DNA of 64,000 nucleotides, from the NCBI GenBank assembly GCA_944358385.1, contig CALVQW010000001.1:62001-126000 (forward strand), in the 5' to 3' direction. The notes below the pieces were generated by a model, which saw only the letters and a list, made by a program, of their open reading frames with translations, was not told the origin of the DNA and did not search any database. The DNA comes from an uncultured Clostridia bacterium (lineage in GTDB: Bacteria; Bacillota; Clostridia; Christensenellales; CAG-917). Shown piece by piece: positions 23,790 to 32,839 of the stretch; position 1 is the first letter of the stretch, and each line of letters begins with the position of its first letter. The translations under genes and the position numbers were made by a program.

Positions 23790-25370
23790 TCACAGTTTGG
23801 CGGCTATGATTTTCAAAAGTTCCACCGTCGCAAACACGTCTCCCATGGCGCGATGCGCGTTGATGTGCGTGATGCCGAGGGACTTGGAGAGAGCTTCCAG
23901 CCCGTAATGGCGCGCATCGGGGAGATATTTGCGCGCGAGCAGTATGGTGTCCTCCAACTCGTTGTCGAAGATGTAGCCCGCAGCCGACGCGTACTTGTTG
24001 AGCAGGGGGAAATCGTAGCCCGAAATGTTGTGTCCCACCAGCACCGCTCCCCTCGTGAACTTGAAAAAGTCGGGCAGCACCTCGGAAAAGGTGGGCTTCC
24101 CCTTCACCATATCGTCCGTTATGGAGGTGGTTTTCACCACTTCTTCGGGGATGTGGCATTTGGGATCGAGCAGCGTGTTGAAAGTCTCCACCACCTTGCC
24201 GTCCTTCACTTTGGCGGCACCTATCTCTATCGGCTCTATGGACGCGATGTCCAGCCCCGTGGCCTCGAAGTCAAACACTACAAAGGTCTTTCCCATGAGA
24301 AATGCGGGAGTTTCCTTGCTCATTCCGTCCTCGAAAAGATCCGTCTGCACCGCCTTGTCCTCGAAAGGAGCGGGCTTTATCACGGAATATTTGGCGGGAG
24401 CGGACTTGGACGGCGCGGCTTTGACGGAGGAAAAGTCGATTTTTGCGTGGAAAATGGCGTCGATGGCGAATCCGGGAGCACCGTTGTATGTCGATATGGT
24501 CACCTTGCCCGCGCACAACACCTCGTCCCTGTCCTGCAATTTGTCGAAAAGGGGCGCGTCGTCGGGGCGCGGGAAACACACGCAGTCCATCCTGCCCGTG
24601 GTGTCGTCGAGGAAGAATTTAACCATCGGCAGCTCTTCCGGACCGGTCTTTGGATCGTTGGGATCGTGCTTTTTGTTGCGGTAAGTGCGCTTGGTAAGCC
24701 CGGATATCCGCCCGCAAAGCACCACATTGTCCGCTGCCGACTTGATGTCGCAGATGTATCCCGGCAGGTGCGCGATGCCCGCGATCTTCCCTCTGGCATA
24801 GACCTTCTCGCCCTGCACCGCCGATATGAGACGCACGGCGGAATCCTTCACCACCACGCTGTCCGCAAGGTCGAGATCGGGCGCGGGAGCGTCCGCCGTC
24901 TCTTTTAATGAGACGGAAATGCTCTGGTTGAAGTTGTTGTCAAGAAACGCCGAGAGGTCTTTGAGCGCGTCCGAGGAGCGCAGCATGTCGCAAAGTGACG
25001 TCTCCAAAGCGAGAGTGACGTATATGGTGTGTTCGTCCACCTTCACGCTCACGCTGTCCGAGGAAAGCGCGCGCGTCACCAACCTGTTGTGCGCGTTGAA
25101 ATATTCCAGGATCTTGTTGCGCACCGTGCCTTCGTCGGCGTATGTCCTGATGAACTCCGCCTTCACCGCGACACCGGGACAGATGTCCGCGACGGCACTT
25201 TCCACTCTCTGTCTGCGCTCTTCAACGAGGGAGCGCGCGTCGAATGCGGAGATCATGAAGCGCACGGTGAGCATCCCCGTTGCCCTCTCGTAGGTCGCGG
25301 ACTTGAATTTCAGCTCCGGGAATTCCCCGTCGGTGACTCTCTCGAATTCTTCCGTAAACTTGTTTTGCAT
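23790..25370 (-). CDS. PolC-like exonuclease lacking PHP and polymerase domains
   Basis: The 526-aa protein sits where polC stands in Firmicutes (upstream of rimP-nusA). It shows PolC-like N-terminal regions (about 1-150) and an OB-fold segment (about 160-310, VYARGKIAGI, MVKFFLDDTTGRMDCVCF). A DnaQ/PolC-type 3'-5' exonuclease domain follows (about 358-526). Exonuclease motifs are complete: FDFEATGLD, GHNISGYDFP and HRAMGD. It then stops. The PHP domain and the roughly 900-residue polymerase portion of normal PolC (about 1,400 aa) are absent, and no separate gene for them lies nearby. It is probably an active proofreading or repair exonuclease derived from PolC, but it could be an RNA/DNA exonuclease with a new role. 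Confidence 0.8.
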   Translation of the reverse strand: MQNKFTEEFERVTDGEFPELKFKSATYERATGMLTVRFMISAFDARSLVEERRQRVESAVADICPGVAVKAEFIRTYADEGTVRNKILEYFNAHNRLVTRALSSDSVSVKVDEHTIYVTLALETSLCDMLRSSDALKDLSAFLDNNFNQSISVSLKETADAPAPDLDLADSVVVKDSAVRLISAVQGEKVYARGKIAGIAHLPGYICDIKSAADNVVLCGRISGLTKRTYRNKKHDPNDPKTGPEELPMVKFFLDDTTGRMDCVCFPRPDDAPLFDKLQDRDEVLCAGKVTISTYNGAPGFAIDAIFHAKIDFSSVKAAPSKSAPAKYSVIKPAPFEDKAVQTDLFEDGMSKETPAFLMGKTFVVFDFEATGLDIASIEPIEIGAAKVKDGKVVETFNTLLDPKCHIPEEVVKTTSITDDMVKGKPTFSEVLPDFFKFTRGAVLVGHNISGYDFPLLNKYASAAGYIFDNELEDTILLARKYLPDARHYGLEALSKSLGITHINAHRAMGDVFATVELLKIIAAKL

Positions 25371-25409
25371 CTCTACCTCTCTCGATAACCGAGCATACTA
25401 TTCTCGATT

Positions 25410-26474
25410 TCAGCAATTTTTAGAATAGTCTGCAATATAATCGTCCAGCATCGTCATAAATAGCGGCAGAAGCATGTCGTTCGCTACTCTGCTCACGATC
25501 TCCCCGTCTCTCATTATGACCGATCTCTCCTTCCCGCCCGCGATAGCAAGATGACTGTGTTTCCCCTCTCCTATGCCGTTGAGGGGGCAGCCCATGACCG
25601 CGATCTTCAAAGGCAGGCGCACGTGCGCGGTCGCTCTTTCCACCGCGGCGGCAAGTCCCGCCACGTCTATCTCCGTCCTCGCGCAGGTGGGACAGGACAC
25701 CACTTCGACGCAGTCGGTTTTAAGCCCCAGCGAGCGCAGCAGCGTCTTTCCCGCCAGCACCTCCTCCACGGGAGGTGCGGAGAGGGACACTCTCACGGTG
25801 TCGCCTATGCCCGCGCCGAGCAGCGTGCCTATGCCGACTGCGGACTTGATAAGCCCGCTTCGCAGCGTTCCCGCTTCCGTCACGCCGAGATGCAGGGGGT
25901 AGTCACACATGCCTGCGACTTTGCGGTTTGCGGCGATCATTGTCCCGACATCCGAGGCTTTGATGGCGAGCACTATGTCTTTAAGTCCGCACTGTTCAAA
26001 GACATCCGCACATTCCAGCGCACTCTTTGCAAGTGCGTCCGCCTCATCCATGCCTTCGAATTTGGGATCCAGCGAGCCGCCGTTCACTCCCACGCGCACG
26101 GGGACGCCGGCGTCCGCCATCCTGCGTGCAAGTTCCTTTATCTCGCCGAAATCCCGCATATTGCCGGGGTTCATGCGGATCTTTTTCGCGCCGTTGTCAA
26201 GGGCGAGATGAGCGAGTTTGTAGCTGTAATGGATGTCTGCGATGAGAGGAAGTCCCGTGCGTTTTGCGATGACGCCGAACGCTGCGGCGGAGTCCTCGTC
26301 GGGGACGGCGAGGCGTATGAGATCGCACCCCGCGTCCGCAAGCTCCGCGATCTGTTTCACGCACCCTTCTATGTCCGTGGTGCGGGTGTTGAGCATGGAT
26401 TGCACCGTAACGGGCGCGCCGCCGCCTATCGCAACACCGCCCACTTTCACGCGTCTCGTCCTTCTTCTTTCCAC
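25410..26474 (-). CDS. ispG: 4-hydroxy-3-methylbut-2-en-1-yl diphosphate synthase IspG (GcpE)
   Basis: IspG is the 4Fe-4S enzyme of the MEP isoprenoid pathway, converting MEcPP to HMBPP. The 354-aa product has the TIM-barrel half (VQSMLNTRTTDIEG, GCDLIRLAVPDE, RMNPGNMRDF) and the C-terminal cluster domain with SCPTCART and a third Cys in MGCPLNGIGE. It is the short two-domain bacterial form. It shares the MEP pathway with dxr upstream; undecaprenyl phosphate synthesis by UppS uses the products. It is separated from rseP by a 171-bp gap with an inverted repeat. Confidence 0.95.
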   Translation of the reverse strand: MERRRTRRVKVGGVAIGGGAPVTVQSMLNTRTTDIEGCVKQIAELADAGCDLIRLAVPDEDSAAAFGVIAKRTGLPLIADIHYSYKLAHLALDNGAKKIRMNPGNMRDFGEIKELARRMADAGVPVRVGVNGGSLDPKFEGMDEADALAKSALECADVFEQCGLKDIVLAIKASDVGTMIAANRKVAGMCDYPLHLGVTEAGTLRSGLIKSAVGIGTLLGAGIGDTVRVSLSAPPVEEVLAGKTLLRSLGLKTDCVEVVSCPTCARTEIDVAGLAAAVERATAHVRLPLKIAVMGCPLNGIGEGKHSHLAIAGGKERSVIMRDGEIVSRVANDMLLPLFMTMLDDYIADYSKNC

Positions 26475-26518
26475 TTGTCCTCTCCTCCCGCATTTTGCGG
26501 GGCTTTATCTCATGATAA

Positions 26519-26542
26519 GGGAGTTAAACTCCCGTTTTTGTC
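26519..26542. repeat. Palindrome between rseP and ispG
   Basis: GGGAGTT and AACTCCC flank a short AT centre, followed by GTTTTTG on the plus strand. It is oriented as a plus-strand terminator although both neighbours are on the minus strand. It may be a repeat element or part of a weak bidirectional hairpin in the 171-bp gap. Confidence 0.45.
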
Positions 26543-26645
26543 TCGTTAAGCCGCGATACGCGCTTTTCGCCATGCCGCCGCGCGTGTTCGCTTTCGCTTA
26601 AGACCGCGCGTTTTCCGTCCGTACTGCTGCTGTCCTTCGCTCCGC

Positions 26646-27878
26646 TCACCGTCGGACGAGGTGGAATATGTCCAAAAACACCGCCAACAGCACGATGAGG
26701 ATCATGCCCACCGTGTGTATCGCAGCCTCCACTTTGCGCGGTACGGGTTTGCGGAAGATCATCTCTATCAGTGTGAACAGCATCCGTGAGCCGTCCAGCG
26801 ACGGGATGGGGAGCAGGTTCATCACCGCGAGATTTGCGGAGATGATCGCCACCACATAGAGGAAGGAGCCGAACCCCGACGCGCTGAGATTGGCGATGGT
26901 CGTGATGACGGTCACCGTCCCGCCCGCGGCTTCCAGCCCCACCTGTCCCGTGAGCAGTGCGCCCAGAGAGGCGAGGATCTTGAACACTATGAAGAAGGAG
27001 AACCCGAAGGAGCGTCCCAGCGAGCGGAAGAAGCCGAGCTTTACGCTCTCCACTCCGAATACGACTCCCACGCCCGTGCGGTCGGGCGACTCCCCTTCTT
27101 CGAGATATTTGTCGCCGAGGACGTAATCTCCCACGGTCACGGTGACGGTCATCACCTCGCCGTCGCGCAGGATCTTATATTTCGTCCCCGTTTTCACGTC
27201 CTCGAACGCGCTCGCAACGTCGTCATTGGTCATTATGTTGACCTGCAAGCCGTCCTTTGCGAGGATGACGTCGCCCGCCTGAAAGACGTTTTCGACGCCG
27301 TTCACGGGATAAGCCTCCGTCACGACGGGGAGTATCTGCCCGTATGCGGTGAAATAAATCGTGATGATGAAGATCGCGCTGAGGAAATTGAAAAGCGCGC
27401 CCGAAAACATCACGATGAGACGTTTCCACGGTTTTTGCAGGTTGAATGCGCCTTCGTTAGCCGGTCTTGCGGGTGTCTGCGCCGTGTTCTCTCCCGCAGG
27501 GAGAGGGAGGGCTGCGGCGGCGGAGCCGTCCGCGGACGCCGCGCGGTAAGGGGCATAGACGTGTTCGCGCTTATACACGCGCTCCATGTCCTCTTTGGAC
27601 AGTCCGTCGTCCTCCTCGCCGTGGAACGCGCAGAAACCGCCGAGCGGGAGTATGCGCAGGGTGAAGAGTTCCCCCGTCTTTTTGTTACGTTTTTTTATTA
27701 TGGGCGGTCCGAACCCGATGCCGAACTCGTCTATCCTGAACCCCAACAGTTTGCCCGCGAGATAGTGTCCGGACTCGTGTATCACGATCATGACCATCAG
27801 CGCGACCAACGCCAGCAGGATGTAGCCTATATAGGTGAAAACATCACCTGCGGTGGCGGACATCAGTGAAATCAGCAC
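26646..27878 (-). CDS. rseP: Site-2 intramembrane zinc metalloprotease RseP/RasP
   Basis: This membrane protease cuts transmembrane anti-sigma factors and signal-peptide remnants. The 410-aa product has the first membrane helix with HESGH (zinc site HExxH) followed by GIGFGP, and an insertion rich in charged residues before the second helix. It has one PDZ domain (about 185-260, VFQAGDVILAKDGLQV) and the distal NLLPIPSLDGS motif with the third metal ligand. The start is GTG at 27878, two bases from the dxr stop. It is in the frr-uppS-cdsA-dxr-rseP operon. Confidence 0.94.
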   Translation of the reverse strand: MLISLMSATAGDVFTYIGYILLALVALMVMIVIHESGHYLAGKLLGFRIDEFGIGFGPPIIKKRNKKTGELFTLRILPLGGFCAFHGEEDDGLSKEDMERVYKREHVYAPYRAASADGSAAAALPLPAGENTAQTPARPANEGAFNLQKPWKRLIVMFSGALFNFLSAIFIITIYFTAYGQILPVVTEAYPVNGVENVFQAGDVILAKDGLQVNIMTNDDVASAFEDVKTGTKYKILRDGEVMTVTVTVGDYVLGDKYLEEGESPDRTGVGVVFGVESVKLGFFRSLGRSFGFSFFIVFKILASLGALLTGQVGLEAAGGTVTVITTIANLSASGFGSFLYVVAIISANLAVMNLLPIPSLDGSRMLFTLIEMIFRKPVPRKVEAAIHTVGMILIVLLAVFLDIFHLVRR

Positions 27879-27879
27879 T

Positions 27880-29046
27880 TCATTTAACTCCTACGGAATA
27901 AGTGTATTTCCGAGCTTCGGCGTCTATACCGATGATATCCTCCAACTCCACGTCTCCCACTTTTTTGAACTTGCGCTCCACCTTGTCGAGAATGGCGGCG
28001 ATGTCGGTGAATCTTATCGTCCCGGCGAGGAACGCATCCACCAGCACCTCATCCGCGGCGGACACGGCTATGCACGCCCCCTCGCCGTCCCTTGCCGCGC
28101 GCATGGCGACTTCGAGACAGGGATAACGCTGCATGTCCGGCGCGTCGAATTCCAGCGTGGCGATCTTGGCAAGGTCAAGCTCCGGCACCGATCCCACAGC
28201 CTTTGCGGGATAAAAGAGCGCGGTCTCTATGGCAAGTGACATGCTCGGCACGCTGAGCAGAGCCTTGACGCTGCCGTCCGTGAACTCCGCCATGCCGTGT
28301 ATGACGCTCTCGCGGTGCATGACCACCTTCACCTTGTCCGCGCCGACGGAAAAGAGGCGCATCGCCTCGATGACTTCCAGCCCCTTGTTGAATAGCGTCG
28401 CGGAGTCGATGGTCACCTTTGTCCCCATGCTCCACACGGGATGATTGAGTGCCTCGCGCGCCGTGACCTTGGGGAGCCGTTCGATAGGGAGATCCCTGAG
28501 CGCGCCGCCGCTCGCGGTGAGGATGATGCTCCTCACGCTTTTCGCGTCCTCCCCTTTCAGGCACTCCATAATGGCGGAATGCTCGGTGTCGAGGGGGAGG
28601 ATCTTCCCGCCGTACTTCCTTTCCAGGGTTTTGAGGTGTCTGCCCGCGCAGACTATGGTCTCCTTGTTGGCTATGGCGAGAGTGCCGCCGCGTTTGAGTA
28701 CGGCGACCGCCGCCCAAAGCCCCGCGATGCCGCTCACCGCGGACACGGTGATGTCGGCGGGATAGTCCGCGAGTTCCTCCAGACTGCCCACGCATTTGGA
28801 TGCGAACTTCGCGTCGTCGAGGAAATCGAAAAGACTGCTCTGGATCTCCACTCCGCCAGCGGGATAATAGTAGTGTTTTGGGCAATATTTGTCTATCTGT
28901 TCTCTCAGGAGCTTCTCGTTGGTGTAAGCCGAAAGCCCCACCACCTTGAAGCGGTCGGGGTGGCGGTCCACCGCGGCAAGCACCTGTCTGCCCACCGAAC
29001 CCGTGCTGCCCAGCACGGTCAGCGTGACGTGTTTCTTCTCACTCAT
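27880..29046 (-). CDS. dxr: 1-deoxy-D-xylulose 5-phosphate reductoisomerase Dxr
   Basis: Dxr is the second enzyme of the MEP pathway, converting DXP to MEP with NADPH. The 388-aa protein has the Rossmann motif GSTGSVGRQ, ANKETIVCAG, DTEHSAIMECL, TASGGALRDLP, HPVWSMGTKVTIDSATLFNKGLE and the flexible-loop HRESVIHGM. All catalytic residues are recognisable. It lies between cdsA and rseP as in most Firmicutes. Confidence 0.97.
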   Translation of the reverse strand: MSEKKHVTLTVLGSTGSVGRQVLAAVDRHPDRFKVVGLSAYTNEKLLREQIDKYCPKHYYYPAGGVEIQSSLFDFLDDAKFASKCVGSLEELADYPADITVSAVSGIAGLWAAVAVLKRGGTLAIANKETIVCAGRHLKTLERKYGGKILPLDTEHSAIMECLKGEDAKSVRSIILTASGGALRDLPIERLPKVTAREALNHPVWSMGTKVTIDSATLFNKGLEVIEAMRLFSVGADKVKVVMHRESVIHGMAEFTDGSVKALLSVPSMSLAIETALFYPAKAVGSVPELDLAKIATLEFDAPDMQRYPCLEVAMRAARDGEGACIAVSAADEVLVDAFLAGTIRFTDIAAILDKVERKFKKVGDVELEDIIGIDAEARKYTYSVGVK

Positions 29047-29068
29047 TTATCTTCCCTTTCCGTGCGCA

Positions 29069-29947
29069 TCATACGCCGTATATTATTGTGAAGGACACCA
29101 AAAGCACGATGATGCCCGCCATTATGCTGTCAAATCTGTCCATAACTCCGCCGTGACCGGGGAATATCTTGCCGAAATCCTTGACACCGAGCGCGCGTTT
29201 TATGCGGGAGGCGGCAAGGTCTCCCAGCTGTCCCGCCACCGCGCCTACGAGACCTATCGCAAGGTAGATGAGTGCGGACTTCCAGCTCGCGTCCGTGAAG
29301 GGGACGTAACCCGCCTTCGGGAAGAGCGTGAACTGCTCGAAGAGCAGGAACATTATGACAGCCACCAGCATCCCGCCGAAGAGTCCGCCCACGAACCCCG
29401 CCACCGTCTTTTTGGGGCTTATCGAGGGGCAGAGCTTTTTGCCTCCTATCATGCTGCCGAACCAATAGGCGAAGGTGTCCGCGCCCACGGGCATGAATAT
29501 GGCGAAGGGGATGGCGTACACAGCGGAATATCTCTGCACCAGCATCCACGCGAGGGAGATGAGCACTCCGGGGTAGACGGTGACGAACACGGTGGCGAAA
29601 AGGTCCTTTGCCGTGTTGCGTTCGGGATCGGCGAAAGTAAATACGATGAGAGAGGCGAACACGCTCACCGCAAAGCACATGAGTATGCCCAAAAATCCCT
29701 GCCCCGTGTAATGCTCCATGAGATACATCACGGGATAGCAGGTGACAAGATAGATCGCAAGAGGCACGCGGAAGAGCTTGAACCCCGCGTCCTGCATGCA
29801 GAAATACATCTCTCTGACCGCGCCTACGAGCAGTATCCAGATGAAAAGGTCGAGGAATATGTTGCCGTGGTCGACAAAATAGCTCAGTGCGAAAAGTCCC
29901 ACGAGCAGAGCGATGAGTAATACAGCGGTGACGGTACGTTTGAGCAT
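29069..29947 (-). CDS. cdsA: Phosphatidate cytidylyltransferase CdsA
   Basis: CdsA makes CDP-diacylglycerol from phosphatidate and CTP in the membrane. The 292-aa protein has about eight hydrophobic segments and the family signature near the C-terminus: SRIKR...KDFGK...PGHGGVMDRFD. It lies between uppS and dxr. Confidence 0.95.
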   Translation of the reverse strand: MLKRTVTAVLLIALLVGLFALSYFVDHGNIFLDLFIWILLVGAVREMYFCMQDAGFKLFRVPLAIYLVTCYPVMYLMEHYTGQGFLGILMCFAVSVFASLIVFTFADPERNTAKDLFATVFVTVYPGVLISLAWMLVQRYSAVYAIPFAIFMPVGADTFAYWFGSMIGGKKLCPSISPKKTVAGFVGGLFGGMLVAVIMFLLFEQFTLFPKAGYVPFTDASWKSALIYLAIGLVGAVAGQLGDLAASRIKRALGVKDFGKIFPGHGGVMDRFDSIMAGIIVLLVSFTIIYGV

Positions 29948-29953
29948 GATTTC

Positions 29954-30607
29954 CTATGCGCCGAATTTGCGCGTGCGTCGGGCGAACTCCGAAAAAGCCT
30001 CCTCCACGTCCTCTTCGGTCATATCCGGCCAAAGTTTGTCGAGGAAGACCAGTTCCGAGTAAGCCGCTTCGTACAGCATAAAGCCCGACAGTCTCTTTTC
30101 TCCCCCGCTCCTGACGATGAGGTCGAGAGGAGGAAGAGAATGTGTGGAGAGCGCGCTCTCCAAACTTTCGCGGGTGATCTCACCCTGTTTTGCCGCCGTG
30201 TTCGCGGCGCGGACGATGTCCTCTCTGCCGCCGTAGCCCAGCGCGATGACGAGGTGCAATCCCCGTGAGGACGCACTCCTCTCTTCAAGGCGCGCGGCAC
30301 TTTCCGCGACATCGTGAGGCAGGAGGGAAAGATCGCCGATAAAGCTCACCTTCCACTCCCCCGCAAAGCAGTCGCACCACTCCTTCACCACCCGCATGAT
30401 CTCCGTCCTCTCCTCTGCGGGACGGGCGACGTTCTCGGCGGAAAAGGCATAGACGGTGGCGGTGTCCGCCCCCTTAGCCTCGGTGGCTTTGAGCACTCTG
30501 AGCATGGCTTTCAGCCCCTCTTTGTACCCTGCGGAGCGCGGCAGACCGCGGCGGGCAGCCCACCTGCCGTTGCCGTCCATGATGTAGGCGACGTGACGCG
30601 GGACCAT
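29954..30607 (-). CDS. uppS: Isoprenyl (undecaprenyl) diphosphate synthase UppS
   Basis: This cis-prenyltransferase makes the C55 lipid carrier for cell-wall synthesis. The 217-aa protein has the diphosphate-binding MDGNGRWA at about 10-17, the VYAFSAEN motif, and the C-terminal DLIVRSGGEKRLSGFMLYEAAYSELVF region. It is a little shorter than the usual 240-250 residues, mainly at the N-terminus. Its start shares one base with the frr stop (TGATG). Confidence 0.94.
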   Translation of the reverse strand: MVPRHVAYIMDGNGRWAARRGLPRSAGYKEGLKAMLRVLKATEAKGADTATVYAFSAENVARPAEERTEIMRVVKEWCDCFAGEWKVSFIGDLSLLPHDVAESAARLEERSASSRGLHLVIALGYGGREDIVRAANTAAKQGEITRESLESALSTHSLPPLDLIVRSGGEKRLSGFMLYEAAYSELVFLDKLWPDMTEEDVEEAFSEFARRTRKFGA

Positions 30608-31182
30608 CAGACGGAGAGGATCTCCTGCTCCTTTTCCTTGGTGAGCTTGTCCACGTCCTCTATCTCGGAGGCGAGAGCCTTATCCACATCCGAGGTGAGA
30701 TCTTTGAGGTCGTCCTCGGTGATCTCGGAATCCTTCTGCAACTTTTTGAGGGCGTCTATCGCGTCGCGGCGCGCGTTGCGCAGCACTACTTTGGTGTTTT
30801 CCGCATTGGTTTTCAGCTCTTTGACGAGAGCCTTTCTGCGCTCCTCGGTAAGCTCCGGGAAAATGAGGCGGATGACATTGCCGTCATTGTTGGGAGTGAT
30901 GCCGATGTTGGCGGCGAGGATGGCTTTCTCCACATTTTTGAGCGCGCTCTTGTCCCACACCGAGATGACAAGCAGTCTCGCTTCCGGGACGGTGATGTTC
31001 GCCATATTCTGAATGGGAGTGGGGGTGCCGTAGTAGTCCACCGTGATCCTGTCGAGGATGTGGGGATTGGCGCGGCCTGCGCGCATACTTTTGAGTTCCG
31101 TGGAGAAATTGTGCATCGTCTTTGCGAATTTCTCCTTCATTTCTTCAAAGATGAGATCGACGGAATCTATGCCGTATGCCAT
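30607..31182 (-). CDS. frr: Ribosome recycling factor
   Basis: RRF splits post-termination ribosomes with EF-G. The 191-aa product includes the two family regions: FSTELKSMRAGRANPHILDRI with YYGTPTPIQNMANI, and the C-terminal helix EDDLKDLTSDVDKALASEIEDVDKLTKEKEQEILSV. A few residues precede the usual start. It is the first gene of the frr-uppS-cdsA-dxr-rseP operon, with its own promoter. Confidence 0.96.
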   Translation of the reverse strand: MAYGIDSVDLIFEEMKEKFAKTMHNFSTELKSMRAGRANPHILDRITVDYYGTPTPIQNMANITVPEARLLVISVWDKSALKNVEKAILAANIGITPNNDGNVIRLIFPELTEERRKALVKELKTNAENTKVVLRNARRDAIDALKKLQKDSEITEDDLKDLTSDVDKALASEIEDVDKLTKEKEQEILSV

Positions 31183-31208
31183 AAGTTGCCTCCTGATATT
31201 TTTTTATA

Positions 31209-31237
31209 ATTATACCAAACGCGCGCGCATAAAGCAA
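31209..31237 (-). promoter_or_regulatory. Sigma-A promoter of the frr operon
   Basis: On the minus strand, TTGCTT (31232-31237) and TATAAT (31209-31214) have a 17-bp spacer, about 30 bp upstream of the frr start and just after the pyrH terminator. Confidence 0.8.
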
Positions 31238-31245
31238 CACGAAAA

Positions 31246-31277
31246 TAAAAGGAACGCACATATAAGTACGTTCCTTA
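31246..31277 (-). terminator. Intrinsic terminator after pyrH
   Basis: A GGAACG/CGTTCC stem is followed on the minus strand by TTTTATTTT. It separates pyrH from the frr operon. Confidence 0.75.
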
Positions 31278-31333
31278 GGGGTTTTTGTGTCGCTTGTTCG
31301 CGGTCGCGGGCTTGCGCTATGCGCCGCGGGCAG

Positions 31334-32047
31334 TCACTTGCCGATGTAAGTGCCGATCTTTTCTCCCGTGATGGCGCGCTTGATGCTCCCCTCCTCGTTG
31401 AGACTGAACGCGATGATGGGGATCTCGTTGTCCATGCACATGGTGATGGCGGTGGTGTCCATGGCTTTCAGCCCCTTGGAGATGACCTGCATATAGGTCA
31501 GAGTCTCGAACTTCACCGCATCGGGGTTGGTCTTGGGATCGCTGTCATACACTCCGTCCACGTTTTTTGCGAGAAGGAGGGCGTTCGCGCCTATCTCGGC
31601 GGCTCTCAACGCCGCGCCCGTATCCGTGGAGAAGTAGGGGTTGCCCGTGCCACACGCGAAGATGACTATCCTCCCCTTTTCGAGGTGGCGGAGAGCTTTC
31701 CTCAGAATGTAAGGTTCTGCGACCTTGGTGACGGTGAGTGCGGTCTGCACCCTCACTTCCGCGCCCTTGCGCTCGATGCAGTCCTGCAACGCGAGGGCGT
31801 TGATGATGGTGGCGAGCATGCCCATGTGATCGGCGGTGCTGCGGTTCATCTCGTCGTCGGCTTGTCTGCCTCTCCAGAAGTTGCCGCCGCCGATGACGAC
31901 GCCCACCTGCGCGCCCATATTCTTCACTTCCACGATCTGTTCCGAGACCTTGGCGAGTTTGGCGTGGTCGATGCCCGCCCCGTTCTCGCAGGCGAGGGCT
32001 TCGCCGGAGATCTTGATGACTACGCGGTCGTATTTGAGTTTTGCCAT
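31334..32047 (-). CDS. pyrH: Uridylate kinase PyrH
   Basis: PyrH phosphorylates UMP to UDP and is the bacterial hexameric UMP kinase of the amino-acid kinase fold. The 237-aa protein has VVIKISGEAL at the N-terminus, GVVIGGGNFWRG, the DHMGMLATIINALA region, FACGTGNPYFSTDTGAALRA and NVDGVYDSDP. It lies between tsf and frr, the universal Firmicutes order, but is bounded by terminators on both sides. Confidence 0.97.
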   Translation of the reverse strand: MAKLKYDRVVIKISGEALACENGAGIDHAKLAKVSEQIVEVKNMGAQVGVVIGGGNFWRGRQADDEMNRSTADHMGMLATIINALALQDCIERKGAEVRVQTALTVTKVAEPYILRKALRHLEKGRIVIFACGTGNPYFSTDTGAALRAAEIGANALLLAKNVDGVYDSDPKTNPDAVKFETLTYMQVISKGLKAMDTTAITMCMDNEIPIIAFSLNEEGSIKRAITGEKIGTYIGK

Positions 32048-32078
32048 AATGCTCCTCCGTGCCGTACTACGGCGAAAA

Positions 32079-32102
32079 AAAGGAACGCTTGCGCGTCCCT
32101 TT
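32079..32102 (-). terminator. Intrinsic terminator after tsf
   Basis: A GGGACGC-GCAA-GCGTTCC hairpin read on the minus strand is followed by TTTTTTTCG just after the tsf stop. Confidence 0.85.
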
Positions 32103-32109
32103 CAATGCG

Positions 32110-32772
32110 TCATTTGTTGAGACCTGCCTGCGCCATGACTTCTTCTGCGAAGTTGTCCTCACGCTTTTGCAGACCTTCGCCCATCTGATAGCGGACGAAA
32201 CGTCTCACCGTGATCTTCTCACCGATGGAGGCGATGGCTTCGGTCACGAGCTGGCTGATGGTCTTGGAGCTGTCGCGCACGTACACCTGCTCCATGAGGC
32301 AGACGTCTTTGTAGTATTTCTGGATCCTGCCGTCCACCATCTTGTGGATGATGGCATCGGGCTTGGGATTGGGTTCGTTCTTCGCCTGGGCGATGAGGAT
32401 CTCTCTCTCCTTCTCAAGCTCCGCGGCGGGGACTTCTTCCTTGGTGACGTAGGTGGGAGCGGCTGCGGCGATGTGCATGGCGATGTTGTGCACAAGCTCC
32501 TTGAAAACGGGACTCATAGCCACGAAGTCGGTCTCGCAGTTGACTTCGAGCAGCACGCCGATCTTGCCGTTCATGTGGATATAGCTGTCCACGATGCCCT
32601 GAGAGGCGATCCTGCCCTGCTTTTTGGCGGCGGAAGCGATGCCTTTCTCGCGGAGATAATCGATCGCTTTTTCCATGTCGCCGTCAGTCTCGACGAGAGC
32701 TTTCTTGCAGTCCATCATGCCAACGCCGGTGCGCTGACGGAGTTCCATAACGTCTTTGCTGGTAAATGCCAT
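32110..32772 (-). CDS. tsf: Translation elongation factor EF-Ts
   Basis: EF-Ts is the guanine nucleotide exchange factor for EF-Tu. The 220-aa product is the short form with one dimerisation/core subdomain set. The N-terminal UBA-like helix ([21 protein letters not shown]), TDF-type core [11 protein letters not shown] and C-terminal [14 protein letters not shown] region are visible. It follows rpsB by 67 nt, as in nearly all bacteria. Confidence 0.96.
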   Translation of the reverse strand: MAFTSKDVMELRQRTGVGMMDCKKALVETDGDMEKAIDYLREKGIASAAKKQGRIASQGIVDSYIHMNGKIGVLLEVNCETDFVAMSPVFKELVHNIAMHIAAAAPTYVTKEEVPAAELEKEREILIAQAKNEPNPKPDAIIHKMVDGRIQKYYKDVCLMEQVYVRDSSKTISQLVTEAIASIGEKITVRRFVRYQMGEGLQKREDNFAEEVMAQAGLNK

Positions 32773-32839
32773 AATATTTCTCCTATAATTGCGTCTAAAA
32801 CTTTAAAATGCGTGCGCCTTGCGGCGCACGCAAGCGGGA

